Source: Clostridia bacterium (GTDB taxonomy: Bacteria > Bacillota > Clostridia > Lachnospirales > Lachnospiraceae). From it: 23,414 bases of DNA. The DNA lies in the NCBI GenBank assembly GCA_026000945.1, contig BNZI01000014.1, positions 1-23,414 of the forward strand, written 5' to 3'. The position numbers and the translations under genes were made by a program. How positions within the stretch are numbered: position 1 is the first letter of the stretch; every line of letters starts with the position of its first letter. The notes under the pieces were generated by a model. The model was not told where the DNA came from, ran no database searches, and saw only the letters and a program-made list of their open reading frames with translations. Positions 7,156 through 14,019 of this stretch are shown here, piece by piece.

Positions 7156-8008
7156 ATTTTGCTTTTCCATCACTTTTACATACTTTTATTTTACTCATAA
7201 CATATTGTTTTACTTCTTCTCTACCCTGTGCATTATATTTTTTTGGATCAATCGTTTCCGGATATTTGTGCAAAATTTCATGAATCCCTTTAGAAAAAGC
7301 AATTCTTAAATCTGTAGCATAATTTACCTTGCAAATCCCCCTACTAATGCACTCTTTAACGGTTTCATCCGGAATACCAGAAGTTCCATGAAGCACCAAG
7401 GGAACAGTAATCATTTTTCTAATCTGACTTAAACGCTCTAGATCTAATTTAGGAATTCCAGAGTATATGCCATGAGCAGTACCTATGGCAATTGCCAGTG
7501 AATCCACATTCGTAGCTTCCACAAATACTTTCGCATCTTGGGGGTCTGTATAAGGATTTTCCTCTCCTCTTTCCCAATCATCTTCTTTTCCGCCCACTTT
7601 TCCCAGTTCTGCTTCCACTGAAATTCCAGACGGATGGCAAGCAGCAACTACCGCTTTACTCAGAGCGATATTTGTCTCCATACTTTCATGAGAACCATCA
7701 ATCATAATAGAAGTATATCCAACTCGCAAAGCACGCATAGCAAGCGCAAAACTATTGCCATGATCTAAATGCAAAACCACCGGAACAGAACATTTTTTTG
7801 CAGCAGTTTTTACATTAGCGTAAAAATATTCTAAATATGCGTATTTTATTGTACCTGGTGTTGTCTGTATAATCACCGGTGAATGTAATTCTTCCGCCGC
7901 CTCGGCTACAGCCTGCACCATCTCCATGTTTTCTACATTGAATGCCCCTATTGCGTAAGCGCCTTTTTGCGCATCTAACAAGAGTTGCTTGCTCGTCACT
8001 AATGACAT
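7154..8008 (-). CDS. gatY: Class II tagatose/fructose-bisphosphate aldolase
   Basis: This encodes a 284-aa zinc-dependent class II aldolase of the GatY/KbaY type, which cleaves a ketose bisphosphate (tagatose-1,6-bisphosphate in the model enzymes) to dihydroxyacetone phosphate and glyceraldehyde-3-phosphate. LHLDHG places the catalytic Asp at residue 82 and a zinc His at 83. GTAHG supplies His179 and LVLHG supplies His207. These nearly equal the positions known in E. coli KbaY/GatY. IDGSH, VEAELG and the C-terminal KVNYATDLRIAF are also typical. The start is the ATG at 8008, five bases after AGGAGGG; a longer ATG at 8029 lies before that site and is rejected. It is the last gene of the gat series. 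No GatZ partner is present in the window, so it probably works alone, as in other Gram-positive relatives. Confidence 0.9.
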   Translation of the reverse strand: MSLVTSKQLLLDAQKGAYAIGAFNVENMEMVQAVAEAAEELHSPVIIQTTPGTIKYAYLEYFYANVKTAAKKCSVPVVLHLDHGNSFALAMRALRVGYTSIMIDGSHESMETNIALSKAVVAACHPSGISVEAELGKVGGKEDDWERGEENPYTDPQDAKVFVEATNVDSLAIAIGTAHGIYSGIPKLDLERLSQIRKMITVPLVLHGTSGIPDETVKECISRGICKVNYATDLRIAFSKGIHEILHKYPETIDPKKYNAQGREEVKQYVMSKIKVCKSDGKAK

Positions 8009-8037
8009 TTCATTCCCTCCTGCTATCAAAAATAAGT

Positions 8038-8102
8038 CTGCGTTTAGAACCTGCTTAAATATCTCCCTGACGGGAGAGGCGATTTGGTCTAGTTTTCTTC
8101 CT
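8038..8102 (-). repeat. R1 core fragment between gatD and gatY
   Basis: On the minus strand this reads CTAGACCAA, then CTCTCCCGTcAGgGAGATA, then TCTAAACGC. It matches the R1 core at 9440-9480 in order. It includes a perfect TCTCCC/GGGAGA hairpin (8062-8077). It fills the intergenic gap inside the putative operon. Confidence 0.6.
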
Positions 8103-8122
8103 TCACCAATACCACACAGGCT

Positions 8123-9172
8123 CTAACATTCACTATCAATAAGAATTTTCCCTTTAACTGCTCCTGGTTTTTGATACAGTTTAAAGGCATCTGCAATTTG
8201 ACTTAAATGAATTTTACGAAAAATCAATGCATCATCAACTTTTAATTCTCCTAATCCCATATAAACGGAAGTATAATCCCATTCCACTCCTGGAAAAGGT
8301 GATGAATATGACATCCAAGAACCCGTCAATTTAAGCTCTTTCCGATTCAAATTTTCCCATTCTTTCACAGAAAAGCAAAGTTCTTTTGTAGGCGTTCCAA
8401 TAAAACCCAACTGAGCTTTATTTCCTGCTAATTCAAATGCCATTTTCATGGTAGCAGTATTTCCTGCTGTTTCAAAAACATAATCAAATCCGCTGGTGCC
8501 TGCTTGTTTTTGAGCTTCTTCCATAAAATCAGGATTTAATGTATTGATTCCTTCTGTTGCACCCAATCGTTTACCTAAATCCAGTCTTTCTTTTTCAATA
8601 TCAAAGACAACTACTTTTTTTGCTCCAAAAATTTTTGCCCACTGCAAAACAAACATTCCTATCGTCCCAGTACCTAAAACAGCTACGGTTTTTCCGCTCT
8701 GATAAGAAACTGAGCGCAATCCATGTAAAGCAACTGTAGCAGGTTCGAAAAAAGCTCCTTGCTCAAACGATATATTGTCTACAAAAACAACAACATTTTT
8801 TTCAGGGACAACCACATATTCCGCAAAACTTCCAAATTCACTAGAACCAATAAAACGATATTTTTTGCATAATGAATAATGTCCTTTTTGACAATCTTCA
8901 CAATGCATACAAGGAACTAATGGCACACCCGCTACTCGATCACCTACTCTTAAAGAAGTCACTCCTTCACCTAACTCAGCAACAGTGCCTGAAAACTCAT
9001 GCCCTAATATATTAGGGAAGAAATGACAAGCATCTCCGTTTACCCTAGGAATATCTGAACCGCATATCCCCGTATATTTTACTTTAATCAACACTTGACC
9101 TTTTTTCGCTTTGGGTGTTTCCCTATCCTCATATCGAATATCTTCCCTTGCGTATACTACTCCTGCTTTCAT
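8123..9172 (-). CDS. gatD: Galactitol-1-phosphate 5-dehydrogenase
   Basis: This 349-aa zinc-dependent medium-chain dehydrogenase closely matches E. coli GatD, which oxidises galactitol-1-phosphate to tagatose-6-phosphate with NAD. The catalytic zinc site is seen in GICGSD (Cys37) and LGHE (His58, Glu59). The structural zinc cysteines are 88, 91, 94 and 102 in CMHCEDCQKGHYSLC. The cofactor loop is GTGTIG. GSWMSYSSPFPGVEWD near the C-terminus matches GatD rather than generic sorbitol dehydrogenases. I use the second of two adjacent ATGs (9172), 7 nt from AGGAGG. It lies between gatY and the permease gene gatC, but an R1 element (9205-9535) separates it from gatC. Another hexitol phosphate remains possible as substrate. 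Confidence 0.88.
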   Translation of the reverse strand: MKAGVVYAREDIRYEDRETPKAKKGQVLIKVKYTGICGSDIPRVNGDACHFFPNILGHEFSGTVAELGEGVTSLRVGDRVAGVPLVPCMHCEDCQKGHYSLCKKYRFIGSSEFGSFAEYVVVPEKNVVVFVDNISFEQGAFFEPATVALHGLRSVSYQSGKTVAVLGTGTIGMFVLQWAKIFGAKKVVVFDIEKERLDLGKRLGATEGINTLNPDFMEEAQKQAGTSGFDYVFETAGNTATMKMAFELAGNKAQLGFIGTPTKELCFSVKEWENLNRKELKLTGSWMSYSSPFPGVEWDYTSVYMGLGELKVDDALIFRKIHLSQIADAFKLYQKPGAVKGKILIDSEC

Positions 9173-9204
9173 CATTATTCCTCCTATCTAGAAAACTGCA
9201 CTTA

Positions 9205-9535
9205 CTATGACGTGTTCACATTATCCGAAATGTCTAGATTTTGATTGAATTTTTCTCCCCCGTAAGACAAATTTTTGCAGATATGCGGTGTGGTATTGCA
9301 AGAAAATAAAGAGCTTGTTTCGTATTTCCAAACGAGGAGAATGTTGTGGATAATTCTTCTCCTACACAGAGAGGTGACGCCGAAATACTGGAGGTATTGC
9401 AAGGAATTCGGGCACCATAAGAGGGGAAATAGACCAATATTCTCTCGTAAGTGAGATACTGAGCAAACTCTAAACGCCAAGCAGTACAAACTCTACCAAA
9501 AAATGGGCACCCACAGTAATGTGAACACATCCTAG
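9205..9535 (+). mobile_element. MITE-like element R1, complete copy A
   Basis: A noncoding element of 331 bp is bounded by imperfect terminal inverted repeats. The left end is CTATGACGTGTTCACATTAT and the right end, read inward, is CTAGGATGTGTTCACATTAC, 17 of 20 identical. Its interior aligns along its whole length with 17408-17694. Shared blocks include GACAAATTT, TTGCAAGAAAAT/TTTCAAGAAAAT, TCCAAACGAGG, TTGCAAGGA/TTTCAAGGA and CAATATTCTC. No transposase is encoded; the open frames on the minus strand lack ribosome sites and do not look like proteins. I see no clear target duplication. It is inserted between gatC and gatD. Confidence 0.7.
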
Positions 9536-9571
9536 CCTTCATCTTATTTTTTAGAATACAGACTCTATTTA

Positions 9572-10936
9572 CTACTCTTTTTCCACTGCTTTCAATTCCT
9601 CTGCTCTTTTTTTAGAACATCTTACCGCAAAGACTAAACAAACTGCATAAATGACCCCAATCACTACCATACCAAAAATATTTTCTCGAGAAAAAAGTTG
9701 AGTAAATATATACGTAATCGGAGAGCCACCCTGATCTAATGCCGCTACTGAATTGACTCCGTCGGTCGCACCTACTGATTTTGCCAATGCCGTCATCCAT
9801 GGTATGGTTTCATTAGTAATCCAAATGGTCATGAACATTATAATACTACCAGAAAAAAGTGTCCTAAAAATATTTCCTTTATGTACCGACACCGCAATAG
9901 CTATGAAAAAACCAATCGTAGCCAAATCTCCAAACGGCAATACATTATTTCCAGGTATAATTACTGCAATGAGCAACGTAAGTGGAATAAAAATTAAACC
10001 AGTTGTAATTACCTGAGAATCACCAAGCAAAATTGCCGGATCTAAGCCAATATAAAGCGTAGATTTTTTAAATCTTCTTGTTAAAATTTCCTTTGCACGC
10101 TCTGATATTGGCATCAAGCCATCCATAATACACTTTACAATTTTAGGCATAAGAATCATGACAGCGGACATTTTCACGCCCAATGGCAAGGCTTCCTGCG
10201 GACCATATCCAGCGAGAAAACCAATAATTGTACCCATCAAAGCACCAATTACAACGGGCTCACCTAAAACTCCTACTTTCTTTCGCAAAGAGTCTGCAGT
10301 AATATCAATTTTATTGATTACAGGAATTTTTTCTATTATCGCATCTACCGCACAAGCTATCGGTCCCATATAGGCGGATGTTCCATGCGGAACGGTGAGT
10401 CCGTCTAACTCAAAATAATCAGCCATCAATGGTGCCCATAAATCCCCCAATTTGTAAGCAATTGCTGCATGAACGACTACACCTAAAATTCCAATGCCAT
10501 AACTTCCAGTAACAACATAGGCAATTGCTCCGGTAAAGGTCATATGCCAGATATTCCAGATGTCAATGTTAATTGTTTTAGTCATCTTGAGCAGAATCAT
10601 TACAATATTTACGAAAACCGCAATCGGTATTGCGACAATAGCAATTTTGGATGCCCAAGTCATTGGGGACGCTCCTGGCCAACCGATGTCAATCACACTA
10701 AGAGAAAGTCCAAATTTTTCTGACATAGCCGCCGCCGCAGGTCCAAGTTGTGCATTCATCATATCTACAATTAAGCCTAAACCAACGAATCCTACTCCAA
10801 TCATCAATCCCGAATGAATCGCTTTACCAACCTTTATCCCAATACAAATACTAATGATGGCAATTGCAATAGGAAGCATAACCGAAGCTCCCATATCAAC
10901 GATATATTGGATTGCATCAGAAAATACTTTAAACAT
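9572..10936 (-). CDS. gatC: PTS galactitol permease, EIIC component
   Basis: This encodes a 454-aa polytopic membrane protein, the galactitol-family PTS IIC permease that moves the hexitol across the membrane during its phosphorylation. It has about ten hydrophobic spans. Family-typical segments include DMGASVMLPIAIAIISICIG at the N-terminus, DIGWPGASPMTWASKIAI, the loop LTVPHGTSAYMGPIACAVD, LGEPVVIGALMGTIIG, and FGDLATIGFFIAIAV. Three possible starts lie together (TTG 10942, ATG 10939, ATG 10936). I choose 10936, which is 6 nt after AAGGAGG. It follows gatB by 21 bp and is cotranscribed with gatA-gatB. Sequence alone does not separate galactitol from arabitol or other polyols within this family. 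Confidence 0.88.
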   Translation of the reverse strand: MFKVFSDAIQYIVDMGASVMLPIAIAIISICIGIKVGKAIHSGLMIGVGFVGLGLIVDMMNAQLGPAAAAMSEKFGLSLSVIDIGWPGASPMTWASKIAIVAIPIAVFVNIVMILLKMTKTINIDIWNIWHMTFTGAIAYVVTGSYGIGILGVVVHAAIAYKLGDLWAPLMADYFELDGLTVPHGTSAYMGPIACAVDAIIEKIPVINKIDITADSLRKKVGVLGEPVVIGALMGTIIGFLAGYGPQEALPLGVKMSAVMILMPKIVKCIMDGLMPISERAKEILTRRFKKSTLYIGLDPAILLGDSQVITTGLIFIPLTLLIAVIIPGNNVLPFGDLATIGFFIAIAVSVHKGNIFRTLFSGSIIMFMTIWITNETIPWMTALAKSVGATDGVNSVAALDQGGSPITYIFTQLFSRENIFGMVVIGVIYAVCLVFAVRCSKKRAEELKAVEKE

Positions 10937-10957
10937 CATCAACCTCCTTGGCTGCGA

Positions 10958-11239
10958 TTATTGCCGCAGCACTTTTAATATTTCAGCTTCCGTTCTATCG
11001 ATGCCAATTCCAGAAATAAAGGAAATACCACTAATCAAAGGCACACCATAATCGATTTTCACCTTAGATGTAGTAACAATAAGAGAAGCCCCTTGAAGAT
11101 TTGATTCAATTTCAGAAATCCTTATTTGACAGATTTCTATATCAATTCCATTATTTTTACATAATTCCTCCACTTTATTTCTTGCAATCGTAGATGTTGC
11201 CACTGCACCACCGCAAGCTACAATGATTTTCTTTTTCAT
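10958..11239 (-). CDS. gatB: PTS galactitol EIIB component
   Basis: This 93-aa cytoplasmic protein is the IIB phosphocarrier of the galactitol PTS. Near the N-terminus it has VACGGAVATSTIA, with Cys9 as the phosphorylated residue in the usual CGxxxxTS loop. It passes phosphate from GatA to the sugar on GatC. Its ATG shares one base with the gatA stop codon (TAATG), which implies translational coupling. Length matches the family. Confidence 0.93.
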   Translation of the reverse strand: MKKKIIVACGGAVATSTIARNKVEELCKNNGIDIEICQIRISEIESNLQGASLIVTTSKVKIDYGVPLISGISFISGIGIDRTEAEILKVLRQ

Positions 11240-11703
11240 TATAATTGCTCCTTTTTTCTTATCACTTCAATAATTTCTGTTGTATCTTTCGCTGTCAACA
11301 ATTGCTCTAAAAATTTTTTATCCTGAATCATGGTGAAAATTCTTTGAAGCTGATCTAAATGTTTATGAGGGTCAACCACTGCAAGCATAAAAACAATCCG
11401 TACATCCACAAACTCATCGTCTGTTGCCATCATCTTAAAAGTAACTGGTCGCTTTAGTATTCCTATGGCGATTCCCGCACGTTTTACGTATTCAACATCC
11501 GTATGCGGTACTGCTACCCCTACACCATCCACATCTAGCCCTGTGGGGAATTCTTCCTCTCTTTTGATCAAAGCTTCTATGTAAGATTCTTTTGCATATC
11601 CTCGTTTAACCAACTCTCCACCCATTTTAGACATAATTTCCTGATAAGATTCTACCTCTAGTCTAGCAAAAATGAATGATTTTTCTAGTTTATCCCAAAT
11701 CAT
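11239..11703 (-). CDS. gatA: PTS galactitol/fructose-type EIIA component
   Basis: This 154-aa protein is a PTS_EIIA type 2 domain that accepts phosphate from HPr and passes it to GatB. The active-site His is residue 67 in VAVPHTDVE. EFPTGLDVDGVGVAVPHTD matches the galactitol IIA pattern EFPTG...IPH. I place the start at ATG 11703, preceded by CGGAGG with an 11-nt gap; an ATG at 11730 adds nine residues but has no ribosome site. The resulting length equals E. coli GatA. It is first in gatA-gatB-gatC. The upstream region holds a promoter with an inverted repeat in its spacer (11861-11890). Confidence 0.9.
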   Translation of the reverse strand: MIWDKLEKSFIFARLEVESYQEIMSKMGGELVKRGYAKESYIEALIKREEEFPTGLDVDGVGVAVPHTDVEYVKRAGIAIGILKRPVTFKMMATDDEFVDVRIVFMLAVVDPHKHLDQLQRIFTMIQDKKFLEQLLTAKDTTEIIEVIRKKEQL

Positions 11704-11773
11704 ACTTTCTCTATCCTCCGAATTATTCATTCTATAATCAGTAATCAGTGCTTAAAAAGCATGCTCATGCTGA

Positions 11774-11840
11774 TTTAAATACACTGTGCGCATAAATCAA
11801 ATCTTCCCATATTTAAGTTATGCGCATCAACAGTAGAATA
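11774..11840 (+). repeat. Dispersed repeat R3, short copy 3
   Basis: The left half matches 1828-1856, and the right half GCGCATCAACAGTAGAATA matches the reverse complement of the 111-bp array unit (TATTATAC.GTTGATGCAC). It lacks the central core of the long R3 form. It can fold through TGCGCATAA/TTATGCGCA and would lie in the gat mRNA leader if transcription starts near 11855. Confidence 0.55.
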
Positions 11841-11860
11841 GATATTTTTTCCATCATATT

Positions 11861-11890
11861 ATCCTACGCTCTGTTTTGCTAAACAGTCAA
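11861..11890 (-). promoter_or_regulatory. gat promoter with operator-like dyad
   Basis: On the minus strand TTGACT (11885-11890) and TAGGAT (11861-11866) are 18 bp apart. Within the spacer is the inverted repeat CTGTTT/AAACAG with a 4-base centre (11871-11886). A repressor or activator bound there would control the gat genes. The centre is GC, unlike a standard cre site. Confidence 0.5.
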
Positions 11891-11910
11891 AAGACTTGCA
11901 CATTTTTGAC

Positions 11911-11970
11911 AAAAAAATAGAATGATTGAATTCCTTTCCGTTCTCGCAGAAATTTACTCAACCATTCTAT
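11911..11970 (-). terminator. Terminator of the alpha/beta hydrolase gene
   Basis: The arms 11917-11929 and 11958-11970 (ATAGAATGATTGA/TCAACCATTCTAT) pair with one mismatch. On the minus strand a run of seven T follows. It lies about 20 nt after the hydrolase stop codon and insulates the gat promoter from it. Confidence 0.8.
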
Positions 11971-11990
11971 ACATCATGGAGTTTGTACAA

Positions 11991-12824
11991 TCACGTACTC
12001 ACTCTTTTATTCAACCACAATACAATATCTTCTCCTACAGAATCTTCTTCTAACATATCATGCGTAGCATTTGGATAATATTGATATGTCCTATCACGAG
12101 AAGATGTTCTTTTTAACAAGGTCTTATCTACAAAAGCTACCGTATCTTGTCCTCCCTGCATATGCAAAACCGGTATAGTCAAAAATTTCAATTCTTTTCT
12201 AATTCTATTTTGCCTTAACATCAATTCACGCACATTACCTACTGTCATATATGCCGGACACAAAGGATCTGCCCAGAGGTCTTTTTTCTCCATCTTTGCC
12301 TTAGCCCCATGAAAACTCTCATGCACTCCTGCCGGCAGTTTTATTTTGGGCATGACTTTTCCCAAAACATTAATTAAGGTGTGAGCATAGGTAGGAATAT
12401 CTATCGCTACGGTAGAAATGGACATTAATACAATACCATCCAGCAAGTGCGGAGATACAATTGCTTGATCTAAAGTCTGTAATGCTCCAAAACTCATTCC
12501 CACTGCAAAGATTTTAACATTTGGTTCTTTTGCTCGTACCAAATGCAAAAAAGCCGCCATATCTCCACGTACGTTTGCCCATTTTCCCATATGCATACGC
12601 AAACCCTCACTGCGCCCAAAACCTCTTTGATCATAAGTATATACAACAAAATTTTCCTTGACCAATTTTTGTGCTAAATTGCGATAGGCAGACATATCAC
12701 AATAATTATTTCCTCCATGCATCAGAATCACTGCTGCCTTAACTTTTTCATGACTAGGACGAAAACTTTTCCAAAATAACCTGATGCCTTCTAATCCTGA
12801 AAAAATTCCTGTAATTTCTTTCAC
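11991..12824 (-). CDS. Alpha/beta hydrolase (monoacylglycerol lipase-like)
   Basis: This 277-aa cytoplasmic serine hydrolase belongs to the lysophospholipase/monoglyceride lipase-like group (Hydrolase_4). The oxyanion region is ILMHGGN near residue 36. The nucleophile elbow is GMSFG with Ser about 111. The acid is in GGQDTVAF and the catalytic His is in NATHDMLEE. YDQRGFGRSEG is typical of the group. I choose a GTG start at 12824, 7 nt after AGAGGA; the longer frame begins with TTG (12845) and has no site. The substrate cannot be read from sequence; lysophospholipids or acylglycerols are typical. It appears monocistronic, with its own terminator. Confidence 0.8.
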   Translation of the reverse strand: MKEITGIFSGLEGIRLFWKSFRPSHEKVKAAVILMHGGNNYCDMSAYRNLAQKLVKENFVVYTYDQRGFGRSEGLRMHMGKWANVRGDMAAFLHLVRAKEPNVKIFAVGMSFGALQTLDQAIVSPHLLDGIVLMSISTVAIDIPTYAHTLINVLGKVMPKIKLPAGVHESFHGAKAKMEKKDLWADPLCPAYMTVGNVRELMLRQNRIRKELKFLTIPVLHMQGGQDTVAFVDKTLLKRTSSRDRTYQYYPNATHDMLEEDSVGEDIVLWLNKRVST

Positions 12825-13106
12825 TTGATTTTCCTCTTCTCTCAACTATTTTAAATTCACTACTTCTTTAACCGTCGTTTACTCCAATTACGATATTTTT
12901 TGAATGGAATTTTTAGCATTCTTTCAAATTATTTCTTCCTGAGGCATAAATCTAAAAGCTTCATAAACCTAAATAAGTTCACTTTTTACTTGCTCCCTGT
13001 CTCATCATCACCACAGATCAATTCTTCACTATTCATATCTGAGCTTCCTAAATATAATGATTAATTTTTCACTTAAACTTAAATAAATTAACTTGCTAAT
13101 GATGTT

Positions 13107-13916
13107 TTACCTATTCGTATAGCTTTGTATTACTTTATCAATAACTTTTAATACTCCAAAATTATCATTTGTATCTGTGATATAGTGCGCATGTTTTTTC
13201 ATGTCAGGATTAGCATTTTTAACAATATAACTATATTTTACAGTTTGCAGCATCTCAATATCATTATAGGTATCACCGAAAGCCATCATTTGCGCTGCGT
13301 TTAATTCTAGCTGTTTTGCTAATAATTGCATTGCTTTTCCTTTATTGATCCCGCTATTCATTATATCAATCCAAATCGTATCTCCTACAGTAACAGAAAA
13401 ATCTTTTTCATATTGAGGTTTAAATATCCTTTGGTAATACTCTTTGCTATTTTTGTTAGGAAAATAAACAGTAAATTTATCAGCACTTACAGCGAGTTTC
13501 TTCATATCTTTAACAAATGTAATCTTAGAATAAAATGTTCTTAAATAATTTTCATAGATTCGGTTATCTTCGGATAAAAAAGCTGAATCCAATCCACATA
13601 GAATGGCAATTCCATCTGTGGTATTTTCTACAAACTGAATCATGGATTGATAATCTGTAGGATTTAATAAACTCTTAAAGATTATTTCCCCTTTATAACT
13701 GATAATGGAGCCATTATCACAGATAAAACTCATTTTATGTTTTGTTTGTGAAAAAATCATTTCCAAAGTGTATAATGGGCGTCCACTTGCTATGACGAAA
13801 TCAATACCAAGCTTATCTAATTCCAGAATATAATGATTAAAGTTTGGTGGTAATTCACCTTTTTCGGTCAGCAATGTGTGATCCATATCTGAAGCAATTA
13901 ATTTGATAAAATCCAC
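13107..13916 (-). CDS. Cof-type HAD-IIB phosphatase
   Basis: This 269-aa protein is a haloacid dehalogenase-superfamily hydrolase of the Cof subfamily, which typically removes phosphate from sugar phosphates or similar metabolites. Motif I is SDMDHTLL with Asp10 (nucleophile) and Asp12. Motif II lies in VIASGRPLYT. The C-terminal motif is MAFGDTYNDIEML, holding the Mg-binding Asp pair. A type IIB cap domain fits between them. The start is GTG at 13916, preceded by AAGGGGG with an 8-nt gap. Substrate is unknown. It is separated from the helicase gene by about 100 bp. Confidence 0.88.
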   Translation of the reverse strand: MDFIKLIASDMDHTLLTEKGELPPNFNHYILELDKLGIDFVIASGRPLYTLEMIFSQTKHKMSFICDNGSIISYKGEIIFKSLLNPTDYQSMIQFVENTTDGIAILCGLDSAFLSEDNRIYENYLRTFYSKITFVKDMKKLAVSADKFTVYFPNKNSKEYYQRIFKPQYEKDFSVTVGDTIWIDIMNSGINKGKAMQLLAKQLELNAAQMMAFGDTYNDIEMLQTVKYSYIVKNANPDMKKHAHYITDTNDNFGVLKVIDKVIQSYTNR

Positions 13917-14019
13917 TTAACGTGCCCCCTTAAATTTATTTGATTATTTTTAATAGTTTTAGTTTTTTAGCACAGGATATCTATCAAAATTGTATAGGAT
14001 GACTATACTTGAAAATTTT

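Noticed and set aside
9205..9542. Two overlapping open frames of about 94 and 102 codons on the minus strand
   Set aside because: They lie inside the R1 element, lack ribosome sites and have low-quality composition. The decayed copy B does not keep either frame.
11871..11886. Catabolite response element (cre)
   Set aside because: The dyad centre is GC and positions 4-5 do not fit the cre consensus; kept only as a generic operator candidate.
13992..14008. Terminator after the helicase gene
   Set aside because: GTATAG/CTATAC forms only a 6-bp AT-rich stem with a short T run; too weak to call.
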